Origin: Cladosporium sp. IMV 00045
Lineage: Eukaryota; Ascomycota; Dothideomycetes; Cladosporiales; Cladosporiaceae
DNA: 64,000 nucleotides
Direction: 5' to 3'
Assembly (NCBI GenBank): GCA_001931905.2
Contig: MSJI02000808.1
Coordinates: 1 to 64,000 of the forward strand
The notes under the pieces were generated by a model. The model worked only from the letters and a program-made list of their open reading frames with translations, did no database searches and was not told the origin of the DNA. Below, one piece after another: positions 23,834-35,227 of the stretch; positions within the stretch are counted from its first letter, which is position 1, and each line of letters starts with the position of its first letter. A program made the position numbers and the translations under genes.

Positions 23834-24146
23834 GACGTGGGGTCACGCTCGAGAGGAAGTTAATTGTGGGATTTGAAGTTTTCGGTAGGCGCGACAGCAA
23901 CCACGTAGCGCCGTTTTGAAGATGACAATAGTGACCGGCGTGATTGAGGTTGTTGGAAGTTGTTGACGGCAATGAACAGGAAGGCGGGAAGGAAGAAGCG
24001 GGAGCCGCAAGACTTGGTGCTTGGAGCCACGAAGCAGGCGCATGTGAATGCAAAGAGGCATTCATTCAGTTGTTTTTTTGAAAGTGAAGCTGAGAACCAT
24101 TGTTGCAAACACTCCACGATGATGTTCAGTTTTACCATGTTCATGG
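23834..24146. other. Intergenic region upstream of the BTB gene
   Basis: 313 bp between the BTB start and the 3' end of the next minus-strand gene. Short minus-strand frames here overlap one another without coding character. Nothing was recognised. Confidence 0.45.
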
Positions 24147-24884
24147 CTATTCAATATCCATAGCGTCCGGATCGTGGTCCACTTCATTCCCGTAGCCACT
24201 GCTGAAACCATGTGCAGTTTCCACCGCCTCATCTGCGCTCTTCGCATACTGTCTTTCCATATCCTCTTGCCTTGCTTCTTCTGCTGCCTTTTCCCTGGCA
24301 CGCTGTCTCGCATCTAGTATGGCCCTTCTTACTGAATCCTGACTTTCGTCCACCGTGAGAGATTTGGGCACGCTGTACAGGACCAGCTCCTGCTGCTGCT
24401 GGGCCAGATCTGCGGCATCTCGTGGTGCGGCGAGTAAATGCTCAGGTATGCGAGAGAAATGCTTCTCTATGTCTGGCAGGAAGATGAGGCGTTCGTCTGG
24501 CTCGTTTGCTTCAATCTCGGCCAGCTCGGCATCTAGATTTTGCACGTATACACGATCGCGTGTCTCGTCAATGTTCATGGAGTCATCCTCGACTGTGTCT
24601 GCTCGCGCGGTGCTTGACGGTTCCGGTGCGCCATTGGTGGGCGGTGGAGTGACGGGAATGTAGTAATTGCTGTTCCCATTCGTGCGTGGGTCTAAGTCAT
24701 TGTTTGTTAGGCTGTGCTCGTGCGAGTATCGCTGTTGCTTCGATTTACCAAGGCTGAGGAGATTGAACCTCTTGGTGAAGCGTAGGGTGTCGTCGTTTGA
24801 CTCATCGGCCACACGCTTGACTCCGCGCTTGGACGACGAGTGGTCAACAGGGCTTGTGCCGGCAGCGTCCATTGCTGTCTGCAT
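24147..24884 (-). CDS. Conserved fungal protein of unknown function
   Basis: Single-exon gene of 245 aa. A second Met four codons in (MDAAGTSP) is an alternative start. It has a basic N-terminal patch (SSKRGVKR), a short motif FTKRFNLLSLGKSK, and YIPVTPPPTNG. A well-formed central segment, VYVQNLDAELAEIEANEPDE then FLPDIEKHFSRIPEHLL, precedes a charged helix rich in RQRAREKAAEEA and an acidic tail. This layout looks familiar from uncharacterised ascomycete proteins, but I cannot name a function. It is divergent from AlaRS with only 105 bp between starts, so the two may share a promoter. Confidence 0.8.
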   Translation of the reverse strand: MQTAMDAAGTSPVDHSSSKRGVKRVADESNDDTLRFTKRFNLLSLGKSKQQRYSHEHSLTNNDLDPRTNGNSNYYIPVTPPPTNGAPEPSSTARADTVEDDSMNIDETRDRVYVQNLDAELAEIEANEPDERLIFLPDIEKHFSRIPEHLLAAPRDAADLAQQQQELVLYSVPKSLTVDESQDSVRRAILDARQRAREKAAEEARQEDMERQYAKSADEAVETAHGFSSGYGNEVDHDPDAMDIE

Positions 24885-24989
24885 CTCCCATACTGATTTT
24901 CACCGCGCAAGAACCCGCAACGACATTGAAATAAACAACTGCACAGAGGTCGTAGGCTTTTGTAGTTGAGATAAGCTTGACGCTGGTGG

Positions 24990-27900
24990 ATGCTGGAGCT
25001 GCCCTTACTTTTGCGGAGCAGCAAGCTGCGCGCAACGCCGCGAATCGCACAGAATATTCCATCGCCAACAACCGCACGCCACATCTCTCGTCTGAGGACC
25101 GCACGCCCCGTCTTGATCACGCCGTACTTTCTATCAAAACGCAACATGGCCTCCACGACCGGCAGTGAGCCTCAGTGGACGGCTCCCAAAGTCAGAGCCG
25201 CCTATTTGAACTTCTTCAAGGAAAATGGCCACACCTTTGTGCCCTCCTCCTCGGTCGTCCCGCTCTCGGACCCTACTTTGCTCTTCACCAATGCCGGCAT
25301 GAACCAGTATAAGTCGATTTTCCTGGGGACCGTCGACCCGGATTCGGATTTCGCAAAGCTGAAGCGTGCCGTCAACTCGCAGAAGTGCATCCGTGCGGGT
25401 GGCAAGCACAATGACCTGGACGATGTGGGCAAGGACAGCTACCACCACACTTTCTTCGAGATGATGGGCAACTGGTCATTCGGAGACTACTTCAAGAAAG
25501 AATGCATTCAGTTCTCTTGGGATCTCCTGACCAAGGTCTACGGTCTCGAGCCCGACAGGCTGTACGTCACTTACTTTGAGGGTAAGCCCGAGGTTGGCCT
25601 GGAGCCCGATTATGAGGCCAGAGATTACTGGAAGGCTGTTGGTGTTGCCGACGATCACATTCTCCCTGGTAACATGAAGGACAACTTCTGGGAGATGGGT
25701 GACCAGGGCCCTTGCGGACCTTGCTCTGAACTTCACTACGACCGTATTGGTGGCAGAAATGCCGCTCACCTTGTCAACATGGACGACCCGAACGTGCTTG
25801 AGATCTGGAACAACGTTTTTATGCAGTACAACAGAGAACCCGATAGCTCCCTTAAGCCTTTGCCCAACAGACACATCGACACTGGTCTTGGTTTCGAGCG
25901 TCTCGTTTCCATCCTTCAGAACAAGCTGTCTAACTATGACACTGATGTTTTCACTCCTCTGTTCAAGGTCATCCAGGAAGTCACCGGCGCAAGAGAGTAC
26001 CGCGGCGGATTTGGTGACGAAGACCCTGATGGTGTTGACACTGCCTACCGTGTCGTCGCCGATCACGTTCGTCTGCTCACTTTCGCCATTGCGGATGGTG
26101 GTATCCCCAACAACGCTGGCCGTGGTTACGTCGTCCGTAGAGTGCTGAGAAGAGGCGCTCGTTACGCTCGCAAGTACTTCAACACCGAGATCGGAAGTTT
26201 CTTCGCAAAGATCGTTCCCACCCTCGTCGAGCAGATGGGTGAGATGTTCCCTGAGATCAGACGTAAGGAGTCTGATATCAAGGACATCCTCAACGAGGAA
26301 GAGATCTCTTTCGCCAAGACACTCGACCGTGGCGAGGCCATGTTCGAGAAATATGCTAAAGACGCTAAAGCAAACGAGCGCACGGAGCTTTCTGGAGCTG
26401 ATGTGTGGAGACTTTACGACACCTACGGCTTCCCCGTCGATCTCACGAAGCTCATGGCTGAGGAGCGCGGCCTGACCATCAACGATGAGGCTGTTGCAGA
26501 GGCTCAGGAGAAGGCTAGGGAAGCTAGCAAGGGCGAGAAGAAAGCCCAGGCTGAGCTTGTCAAGCTGAACGTGCACGAGATCAACGCTCTGGAGAAGATG
26601 GACGACGTGCTCAAGACCGATGACTCGTTCAAATTCCAGAAGGACAACATCAAGGGTACCATCAAGGCCATCTTCCAAGGCGGCAACTTCGTTAAGTCTA
26701 CCTCAGAGATCCAGGAAGGCGCACAGCTTGGTCTTATTCTTGACCGCACCAACTTCTACGCCGAGCAAGGTGGTCAAGAGAACGACACTGGCCGCATCCT
26801 CATCGATGGTGTGTCAGAGATCGACATTCAGAACGTCCAGCAGTACGGTGGTTACGTTATGCACACTGGTTACATGAACTACGGCTCTCTCAAGGTCGGC
26901 GATGAGGTTCTCTGCGAGTACGATGAGCTTCGCAGGCAGCCCATCCGCAACAACCACACTGGCACGCACATTCTCAACTTCGCTCTCAAGGAGACTCTTG
27001 GCGAAGACGTCAACCAGCGCGGTTCTCTCGTCGCCCCCGAGAAGCTGCGTTTCGACTTCAGTCACAAGGCCGGCTGCTCCGACGCTGAGCTTCAGAAGAT
27101 TGAGGACCTCTGCACCAGCTACATTCGCCAGAACAGCGAAGTCTACGCCGCCGACGTGCCGCTCGCCACTGCTCGTGAGATCGAGGGTGTCCGCGCCGTT
27201 TTTGGTGAGACCTACCCCGACCCTGTCCGCGTTGTCAGTGTCGGCGTTCCCGTCGAGGAGCTCCTCGAGGACGTCAAGAGGTCTGACTGGCGCAACGTCT
27301 CCATCGAGTTCTGCGGTGGTACTCACGTCAAGAACACCAGCGAGATCAAGGAGCTCGTCGTCATCGAGGAGAGCGGTATTGCCAAGGGTATTCGCCGCAT
27401 CATCGCCTACACCGGTGCCGCTGCTCACGAGGTCCAGCGTGTTGCTGGGGAGTGGGAGAAGACTATCACCCATCTTGAGGGCATGACCTACACTCCTGAA
27501 AAGGAGGCCAAGACCAAGGAAGCCCAGCAGGAGATGAACAAGGCTGAGATCTCCGCTCTGTCGAAGAACAAGCTCCGCGAGCGCCTCGCCAAGGTCGTCA
27601 AGGCCAACCTCGACCAGCAAAAGGCACAGCAGAAGATCGAGAACAAGAAGGTCCTCGATACCATCAACAACTACTTTGCCGAGAACAAGGACGCCAAGCA
27701 CTTCGTCGCTAATGTCAACGTATCTGCCGGCTCCAAGGCCATCCAGGAAGCCATCAAGACCATCTCTTCCAAGCAGAAGGACAAGAGCGTGTACATCGTC
27801 GGCACCGCCTCTGACGGCAAGGTCGTGCATGGCTGCCACGTCTCCGCCGACGCGCAGGAGAAGGGCGCCGACGCGAGCAAGTGGGCCAGCGCCGTTGCTG

Positions 27901-28022
27901 AGATCGTCGGTGGCAAGGCGGGCGGCAAGGGCGCAACCAGCTTGGGCCAGGGCACCAACGGCGACAAGGCTGACGACGGCGTCGAGGCTGCGAGGAAGTA
28001 CCTTGAGGGTCTCTCCTTGTAG
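24990..28022 (+). CDS. ALA1: Alanyl-tRNA synthetase, intact copy (dual-start)
   Basis: Charges tRNA-Ala in cytosol and, in fungi, also in mitochondria from one gene. The single exon gives 1,010 aa from the ATG at 24990, or 958 aa from the ATG at 25146 ([11 protein letters not shown]). The 52-residue extension is Arg/Leu/Ser/Thr-rich and almost free of acidic residues, like a mitochondrial presequence. The class II catalytic core has [10 protein letters not shown] and [15 protein letters not shown]. The editing domain has HTGTH and, further on, [12 protein letters not shown] (zinc/deacylation residues). The C-terminal C-Ala domain ends in a Gly/Lys-rich region and YLEGLSL. From codon 370 on, this gene is repeated at 36787-38712. 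Antisense open frames of up to 400 codons are codon-bias shadows. Confidence 0.97.
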   Translation: MLELPLLLRSSKLRATPRIAQNIPSPTTARHISRLRTARPVLITPYFLSKRNMASTTGSEPQWTAPKVRAAYLNFFKENGHTFVPSSSVVPLSDPTLLFTNAGMNQYKSIFLGTVDPDSDFAKLKRAVNSQKCIRAGGKHNDLDDVGKDSYHHTFFEMMGNWSFGDYFKKECIQFSWDLLTKVYGLEPDRLYVTYFEGKPEVGLEPDYEARDYWKAVGVADDHILPGNMKDNFWEMGDQGPCGPCSELHYDRIGGRNAAHLVNMDDPNVLEIWNNVFMQYNREPDSSLKPLPNRHIDTGLGFERLVSILQNKLSNYDTDVFTPLFKVIQEVTGAREYRGGFGDEDPDGVDTAYRVVADHVRLLTFAIADGGIPNNAGRGYVVRRVLRRGARYARKYFNTEIGSFFAKIVPTLVEQMGEMFPEIRRKESDIKDILNEEEISFAKTLDRGEAMFEKYAKDAKANERTELSGADVWRLYDTYGFPVDLTKLMAEERGLTINDEAVAEAQEKAREASKGEKKAQAELVKLNVHEINALEKMDDVLKTDDSFKFQKDNIKGTIKAIFQGGNFVKSTSEIQEGAQLGLILDRTNFYAEQGGQENDTGRILIDGVSEIDIQNVQQYGGYVMHTGYMNYGSLKVGDEVLCEYDELRRQPIRNNHTGTHILNFALKETLGEDVNQRGSLVAPEKLRFDFSHKAGCSDAELQKIEDLCTSYIRQNSEVYAADVPLATAREIEGVRAVFGETYPDPVRVVSVGVPVEELLEDVKRSDWRNVSIEFCGGTHVKNTSEIKELVVIEESGIAKGIRRIIAYTGAAAHEVQRVAGEWEKTITHLEGMTYTPEKEAKTKEAQQEMNKAEISALSKNKLRERLAKVVKANLDQQKAQQKIENKKVLDTINNYFAENKDAKHFVANVNVSAGSKAIQEAIKTISSKQKDKSVYIVGTASDGKVVHGCHVSADAQEKGADASKWASAVAEIVGGKAGGKGATSLGQGTNGDKADDGVEAARKYLEGLSL

Positions 28023-28442
28023 AGGACGGGAAATGCTTTAAAGCTTCACTGCTGCTTGCATTTGTGAACGGCATCTTTATGTAGACATTGCCCGTCTTCT
28101 GCTTCTGCTCCCGCGTGCTTGTTTCGGTTTGCGTCGAGTCGAAGATCCAATTACGTCTTAAAGAGTGTAACGACTTGAGCTATGCCTAGAACTTGATCAA
28201 AACAATAAAACATTTTTCAATTTGTTCCTAGGCTTCAATTGATCGCAAAACGCCTGTCTGTGTAACAAATTACCATCCCATCACATTCTTTCGCACCATA
28301 CCAAAAGTGCATTCATCATGGTCATACAAAAAGAACCCATCATCAAAAGCCGACATTGCAAGGAGATGTCATCAGATATCCCATCCTAACCTAGCCCATT
28401 TTTCCAAACACTCATAATCATCCGAAGAGTGAAAAGCCCTCA
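28023..28442. other. Intergenic region between AlaRS and the KAP-repeat gene (left copy)
   Basis: Convergent 3' ends; 420 bp. An AATAAA-like stretch near 28202-28210 may serve polyadenylation of AlaRS. Nothing else was recognised. Confidence 0.45.
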
Positions 28443-29076
28443 CTACAACCCCAACGGATTGCTCGCGCTGCCCTTCGAAACATTCTTCGAAACGCCACTC
28501 CCCTTCTGGCCCGGCGGCTGCGCCTTGCCAGAGCCCTGACCAGCCAACCCGAGCGGGTTGCCAGCGACGGCGACGCGAGATCCGCCGGCGCCCACGGCGT
28601 CTTTCAGATCGTTGCCGTAGCCCGACACGCCTTGGCCCCAGTATCGCGCCATGTTCGTGATGCTGTGAGGATAATGTGTCAGTGAATTCCATTTCGACTG
28701 GCAAAGCAAGCGAAACCGCAGCCGTAGACTCTCACCTATTTCCAATCCCCGCTCCAATGCCATTCACACTGTTCCCCACGCCATTCACGAGTCCAGCACC
28801 GTAGTTCCCCACGCTCGCAACGCCGCCTTGCACCGTGCGGTTGATCCAGTTGTCGGCTTTGGCGGGCTGCTGGGCGGTGGGAGGTTTGGCGGCGCCTGCG
28901 GTGCGGTTGGGAGTTTTGGTCGGGGCTTTGTTGGCGGGCGCTTTTGCTGGTGCGCGCGCCGCTGGTGTCTTGGTTGGAGCCTTGACGGGTGCTTTGGTGG
29001 GTGCTTTGTTGGCGGGCCCTTTGGCTTTGCCGGCCGCGGCGCGGGGGGTTGTTTTGGTTTGTGGTCTGGCTGACAT
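28443..29076 (-). CDS. Small KAP-repeat, glycine-zipper protein (left copy)
   Basis: I do not know a function. Exon 1 is 29076-28736. An intron follows at 28735-28663 (GTGAGA..CTCACAG), and exon 2 is 28662-28443, 186 aa. The N-terminal half is Ala/Lys/Pro/Thr-rich with degenerate KAPTKAP/NKAPTK repeats, probably disordered and strongly basic. The second half has a Gly/Asn-rich segment with spaced glycines (NGVGNSVNGIGAGIGNS), then WGQGVSGYGNDLKDAVG, and it repeats AGNPLGL/SNPLGL near and at the end. The right copy (39148-39820) has an in-frame expansion of 13 residues. Two copies keeping frame through a length change supports a real protein. Confidence 0.8.
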
Positions 29077-29878
29077 TTTTCTCTATCTTCTTGGTAGATT
29101 TGGTGACTGGTCTGATTGATCGAGTTCGTCTTCAGGAGTTTGGCCAAGCAGAAGAAGAGCAGAAGAAGAGCAGTGTTTCGTTCTAGACCCTTTCACAAGG
29201 GCGCAGTTTCCCTGATATCAGGAAGATTTGAATGACTACGTCAGATCAGATAAGCCGAGTGAGGCGAGCGAAGTCTCGAAAGTCTCGAGTGAGGGCCAGA
29301 TGCAGGCTTATCTTAGCGTTGATCTTAGCTCGGGCTTGCTGAGGAGGAATCGAAACGGGCTGGCGACTTCAGGTAGAAGTCGAGGCAATTGGCTATACCA
29401 ACCACGACGGCAACACAATACACAACACACTACGATACAGCCTCAATTCGATCGCAAACTACTTCTATGGCTGCTACACAAGCCTAATTCGACTGGCTTT
29501 TGACCGCTTCCACCCACCAATCGTGGTAGAGCATTGGTGCATCCGGATTGGACGAGGGAGATGCTTTCACGTGGCGGTCAACACTTCGTCTTCCTCCCTC
29601 AGAATGCCGACTTCCCAATTCATACTGCACGGCAAGAGTCCTTGATTGTGCTTTGAGCACCCACAGGTAAGCTTCACTTTCAATCCATCACATCGCCATC
29701 GACATCTCTTCCTATCCCCATCCTTTTTCTCCCATTCTACACCCCTATCTTTTCCCCCTCTACAACCCTATCGCAACGCACATCTATCGCAAACATGAAG
29801 AAAATCAGGAGAATGGGCATGCTCACCATCTTCCCCTCCCGGTTCGAGAGCCAGTTGCTGACTGATGAGTGAATGCAG
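29077..29878. promoter_or_regulatory. Divergent region between the KAP-repeat gene and the kinase (left copy)
   Basis: About 800 bp with no clear coding frame until 29879. A good donor (CACAG|GTAAGC) sits at ~29667. A branch-like CTGAC followed by GAATGCAG at 29859-29878 looks like an intron 3' end, so a 5' UTR or 5' coding intron may cross this region. An ATG at 29795 opens a 25-codon frame ending TGA, just before that acceptor. Confidence 0.5.
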
Positions 29879-32800
29879 TTTCGCGCGGGTCCTCGGGCGA
29901 AGAAGACCGCCTCAACGCCGAACATCTACGATCAGTCTCTTCCTCTACTTACACTGACACCGCCGTCGGCAGTCCTGAACCGACTTCTACTGGACTTGTC
30001 AGTCCGCATTCTGTTACGTCGACACCAGTCGCATCGTCTGCGCAGCCACGCAAGACCAGCTTCAGCAAGTTAGCTGAAAGTGAGTATCAGTGCGATTTTC
30101 TTTTCTTATTACGGGCCACGGGCAACGGGCAACGGTTGAAAGGGAATTCCGGGGGTTTGGTTTTTGGTTTGCGGTTGAAGTGTCACACTTCACTCTCTTG
30201 GTCTCTCGGGCGCATCGGTTTTCTGGTTTTGCTTCGCAACCCAACCCTATAACGCACTTTTCCAGGTGCCGGTCGATTGCTTTGATCTCTCGGAGGGTCA
30301 CATTCCCTACCTGCACATACATTCCTGGTCGGAAACGCCGTCCGGTGGTCACCTCCGACTCGTGAAGTTAGTGTTTGAAGATTTAATCATATTGACACGC
30401 ACCTAGGACTTAGGCGCAAGAAGGAATCTCAGGAGTCCGCGTTTCCCTGGGCGCGTCGCACGAAGCAAGCAGCCAGGCCCAAGCTTGCGGATATCCTATC
30501 AAAGGACAAGACCAACAAACTCGTCAATTTCTGGAACACCGTCGATCGCACTCGCACTCCGCAGGAGCAAGACGACAGAGAGTGGCACCCAAATCAAGTT
30601 ATTCCCTGGCACTATAATCCGGATCCTGACGCTGACAAGCCGCTACCGCCTTTGCCAGAGGAGTCAGTGGACGGGTCGCCAGTCAAGATGGACACCTCAA
30701 TGCTCGTGCCCTCCGGGCCGGATCGCAGGAAACAGATCCAAGATGCAAAAGACATGTACCAAATCGTCGTACGCAACGCCGAAAAAGCTGGATCAGCAGT
30801 ACCACCGTATCAATTCTTGGAGCTCATTGGAAAAGGCTCTTTCGGTCGAGTCTACAAATGGTCAGTACCTCGACACTGAGATCGCGTGTTTTCCGCTAAC
30901 CAGAGTGTAGTCTCGACAGAAACACATCAATGCTTGTAGCAGTGAAGATCGTCAACATCGACGACATGGATTTCAGCGCCGATCCGCGCGACCGCGATGA
31001 GACCGTCAGAGACTTCCGCAAAGAGGTTGGTATCCTCCAGCAGCTCAAAGACAGTGGCGCGCGCAATGTGAACCTGATTCATGATGCTTTCGACTTGCAC
31101 TCGCAGCTGTGGATCATCAGCGATTACTGCACTGGTGGCAGTGTTCGTACCCTCATGCGTGCCAATCCTACACCAAAGCTCGAAGAGCGCTTCATCATCG
31201 CCATTGCGCGCGAACTTGCTGTTGCGATGAAGCACGTCCACGATATCGGAGTCATTCACCGCGATATCAAGTGCACGAACGTGTACGTCACAGAGGAAGG
31301 TCAAATCCAGCTTGGCGATTTCGGCATCGTCGGAGTCATGGATGACGGCGCTTCTAAGCGCACCACAATCATCGGCACACCTTGGTACATGCCGCGCGAG
31401 ATGCATGTGGATGCGCAATCAGTCGCACAAGGATACGGCACCGAGGTCGATGTCTGGTCTTATGGATGCACGATCTTCGAAATGGCTACTGGCACTGTTC
31501 CGAACGCTGGCATCGCAATGGAGAGACTCGGCTCCGTTCTTGAGACCGCACCTCGACTTCAAGGAGGGGATTACTCGGATGCCCTTCGCGACTTTGTCGC
31601 CTTCTGTCTCAACAACGATCCCAAGGCTCGACCGACAGCGGCACAGATCCTTTCTCACCCATATATTGCTCATACGGAGCTCGAATTTCCAACTAAGACT
31701 TTGGTAGCTCTCATTGAGCGTTATACCATGTGGGAGTTAAAGGGAGGGCAGCGCACGTCACTCTTCAACCCGGGTGGCGCCGCTGCACCAGCTGGCGCCG
31801 ATTCAGAGGAGCAAGTCAACGACGACACCGAAGATTGGAACTTCAGCACGTCCGCCAGTTTCAATCAGGAGTTCGGCAAGCGTTACAGCCACATGATTCT
31901 GAACAACCTAGATGCGCCTCTGGGTGCGGGTCTACCGCAGAATCTCTCCGTCTTCGAGCAAATTCAGAGGGAGCACAAGGAGAAGAGCGCGAATCGCGGC
32001 GAGATGTCACTCGACCGTTTGTTCAACCCTGAAGCTGCCCCTTACGCGATGTTTGCGCCGCCCGTCGAGCCACAGCCTGCGCCTGAGCCAAGCAATGATC
32101 TGCCTTTACGCAGCAACGAGGGGGCCAGCGCAATGCGCGAGAGCACTGTGATGATCGACCTTGATGCCGATCTCGATAGTAGTGCGCAACCGAGCTTCAA
32201 CTTCGACTTCGAAGACTTGCCTACCATCAGAGCCAGATCCAGGCGAGGCTTTGACGATGACGAGGAAGAAGAGGAGGAAGAAGACAACTATCAATACGGC
32301 CAGCACGAAGAAGGAGCAGGCGACAAGCGCGCTACAAAAGACTGGAAGTTCCCAAGCCTGCCAAATACTGCTGCCACCGCTCCGAAGCGTGCCACGATGG
32401 ACTGGACTTTCTCCAACGCACAGCCAGCTGAGCAAGACGACGCAGATGCTACAATGAACCTCCCACCTCCTGGCGGTGGAAGCGATCTTGCCCCAGGCTT
32501 CCGTCCTCAGCTCAAGCATACCGCCACCGTACCCCTAGGCAGTTTCGGTGACTATATTCATTCAAACCAGCAATCCGCTGGCCCCGCTCCGCCAGCCGGC
32601 GATCTTTCGCGCGATTCTATGCGCTCGATGATCGATCTGGACCTTGGTTTCTCGGAGCCTGCAGATCTGCCTGCTCGACCGTCGACAGCCAGTTCGGCCA
32701 GTGGTTCGGCGGGAACTGCAAGGACGTCTGGTGATCCCTTCGATCTCGAAGACACCCAAGGTCAGGCGGACCGCAACCGCTTCTCAGCTCACAAACAATG

Positions 32801-33524
32801 GCAGTCGGACGGCGGTGCAACCGATAGCAACCGCAGCAGTCTGCGCAACGTGCCCATGCACGCTCGTGGCAGCAGTCTGTCTTCGTCGGCCTCTGAAATG
32901 GAGCGCCCGATTCAAGTGCCAGCAGCAGCTGAGGATGTCTTCTCTCTCAACTACGACGAGGATGATGACGATGTCCACGGACTTGCACGTCAACCAGTGC
33001 ATCTCAGCATACCACGTACGGCGCCCTTGGACGGCGGGAATGATTGGCCTGACTTCAGTCAAGATTACGGCAGCCCAGCATATTCCTCTGCTACTGCCAC
33101 CCAATTCCCTGAGCAGGACTACCCACTGTCTAGTAACGACAGTTTCAATGGCGCGAATAACATGCCGCGTATGGTGTCGCACTCTCACGACACCGACAGC
33201 GAGGCTTTCCGCACCCCGACTGGACCCCAGGATCTCCTCGAATTCCCAAATGTCGTCCCCCCGAACCCGGCTGCTCTCGACGAAGATGCATCCGCCGCTA
33301 CCCGCGCTGCTGAGCTCGACCGTTTGCTCGACGATATGCGCGGAGCCTTCAAGTCTACCAGTCGTGCTCTGCGCAACAGAGCTGGACTGGATGAAGCCGA
33401 TTCTAACGAGCCCTCGGGCGGCTTCTCGTCCTCACTCGACGAAGAGACCGATGCTGGCTTCGAAAGTGCCGGAAGCGTTGGCTTCAGAAGCGGCATGGAG
33501 ACGGGCGATGAGGAGGGGTATTGA
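29879..33524 (+). CDS. Ste20/GCK-type serine/threonine kinase (left copy, 5' end unresolved)
   Basis: Visible exons are 29879-30079, 30407-30860 and 30911-33524, about 1,089 aa. The N-terminus is Ser/Thr-rich. The kinase domain (roughly residues 200-470) starts FLELIGKGSFGRVYK. It has VAVKIVNID, catalytic HRDIKCTNVYV, LGDFGIVGV, and an activation loop KRTTIIGTPWYMPREM. In that loop the usual APE triplet reads PRE. The long C-terminal part is acidic and disordered, with a run of Glu/Asp (DDDEEEEEEED) and a conserved GFSSSLDEETDAGFES end. Such kinases act in polarity/septation or MAPK cascades; the exact ortholog (Kic1/Nak1, Sid1, Sps1-like) is not decided. No in-frame ATG precedes the kinase-proximal Met, and the start remains open. 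The intron 30080-30406 is long. Confidence 0.88.
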
Positions 33525-33920
33525 AAAGACCAGAAAAAAAAAGGCATCATCTGACTACTAAGACCCCTTGAACAGCGGGGCAGGAGTTTGTTTTTATCAA
33601 GCATGCAAGCATCAAGCATGGAATGGCGTTGTTGAACCTTCCAGCATGCATTTTCCTTTTACTTGGGACCCATGCATCCAGTCCACAGTACTGGATGCAG
33701 GAAGATGGGCGAGCTTACCCTGATGGCAAAGGGAAGTATCGAGTACCATAGCGCCAAATGGCTGCCCCATAACTATCAGCTAGATAGTCAAAACACACAT
33801 TCAAAAAAAACCCTGCTGAGACGTCTCAGTGAAAGGACAGTACGAGTGATACTAACCTGCGCAACTTAGCATCCATGCCCCGAACCTCAACCACCTTCCC
33901 TCCCCTTTCCCCCTCTCACC

Positions 33921-34133
33921 TCACCTAACGATCTTCCCACTCCGCGCCCCGCAATACACCTGCACCGCCCTCAGCACCCACAACCCCACCCCCGTAATCC
34001 CAAAAAGCGCCGTACTCACCTTCAAATCAACGCGCAAGTCAATATCAACATTCGCGCCATACCGATTCGCGTCCCAGAGCCCCGACTGTGTGCGCAGAGC
34101 GTAGTTTTGCTGTGATTCTACCTTCTGGCCCAT
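33921..34133 (-). CDS. Possible small membrane protein (left copy only)
   Basis: A 70-codon open frame starts MGQKVESQQNYALR. It has one hydrophobic stretch (STALFGITGVGLWVLRAV) and a basic end. It could be a one-pass membrane protein or the last exon of a gene with upstream exons. In the right copy the equivalent sequence (44643-44830) is ~11 nt shorter in the middle and has lost the frame and the start. Differences there are not biased to third positions. Coding status is therefore doubtful. Confidence 0.25.
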   Translation of the reverse strand: MGQKVESQQNYALRTQSGLWDANRYGANVDIDLRVDLKVSTALFGITGVGLWVLRAVQVYCGARSGKIVR

Positions 34134-35104
34134 TGGTAACCTATCAGCTCAAGGCTTTGAGTCCTCTCAATACTGGTGGACCTCCTGAAGTTCTACCTGG
34201 TCTGGTAGCGGTTCAATGACCGTCTGGTCAATTATCTAATCCGGTACACAAAGGTGGCGTGTATGGCACGGCATGTAGTTCGACCCGCTCATCTCCACGA
34301 GTGGGACGGATCTGTTGTGGCGTGCGGCTTGTTGGCTTGCACACGTTTCGGATAGACGAAAATACTTACAGAAAAGTAGGTACTTACCGCAGTGCCTCGT
34401 AAGTCTGGCCGTAGTGGAAAGATGTATGCCAACATTGTCCAAAGACGTGTTGGCTGGGAGTCGCAGGACCGCAAGGCATGCGGGTTGGGAAAACGTTTTT
34501 GCGTGATCTACGCGATGTGAGGCTTACGCGCGAAGAGCGCCGATGACGATGTTTCCTATTGCTAGGATGTCGTTGCTCATCGAGTACGAACCCTGTTCTT
34601 ATGCCAGGTCCAAAAGCCACTTCGGCGCGAGATGGCGTTTAAGAATGTTTATCCTCGATTGACGAGACGCGAGGGGTCTCGTTCGTATCAACATCTCTAC
34701 CGTCACGTGCTGGCATTGTGTTGTTGCTCTGCTGGCTCAGATGAGGCTGGGCTCTGCAGGCCTGAAAACGCATATCTTATGGTAGCTCTATGACGAATGA
34801 GCTATTGAATTACATGCTGTGTGGTCAACATTTGTAGGCTCAAGTGCTGCTTTCGACCGATGTTGTCTCCACCAATCGATGGTCTGAGGATACTTCGAAG
34901 CTTCGTGGTGTACATGGCGAAAGTTATGCGTATTATTGTGTTCAAATCGCCATAGGGCGGCGGTGAATTTCTCGTCTCGAGTACGGCGAGGAGGTGCGAA
35001 AAATATTTTGTTCTTGGTAGATGTCCAGAGGCGCGAACGAAAGACCTCAGCAGAAATTCAGCGTCATTTCAAAGCGAGTCGCTGTCGTATTGTCGATGGT
35101 CGAT

Positions 35105-35227
35105 GGATAATCGTCGTCAGACCAGTCGCCCAGCACATGTTGACATATGGCGCGCCTTGGCCGATGTTATCAAGAAATAGGGTTAGAAACGGCGATAACG
35201 GTATTGTCTACTTTACGGTGATCGGCT
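35105..35227. other. Conserved non-coding island, left copy
   Basis: 123 bp aligned without gaps to 45479-45601, with three mismatches by hand count, whereas flanking intergenic sequence is hard to align. Frames across it change amino acids at each mismatch, so protein constraint is unlikely. It may be regulatory DNA or part of an RNA. Confidence 0.5.

Noticed and set aside
26814..27839. 341-codon minus-strand open frame inside AlaRS (and 415 codons at 37504-38751)
   Set aside because: Antisense to a highly codon-biased gene; Leu/Val/Asp-rich composition typical of a shadow frame. It is repeated in the second copy only because AlaRS is.
32644..33561. 305-codon alternative plus frame inside the kinase gene (also 43369-44298)
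   Set aside because: Overlaps the kinase C-terminal coding frame. Substitutions between the copies are silent in the kinase frame, not in this one.
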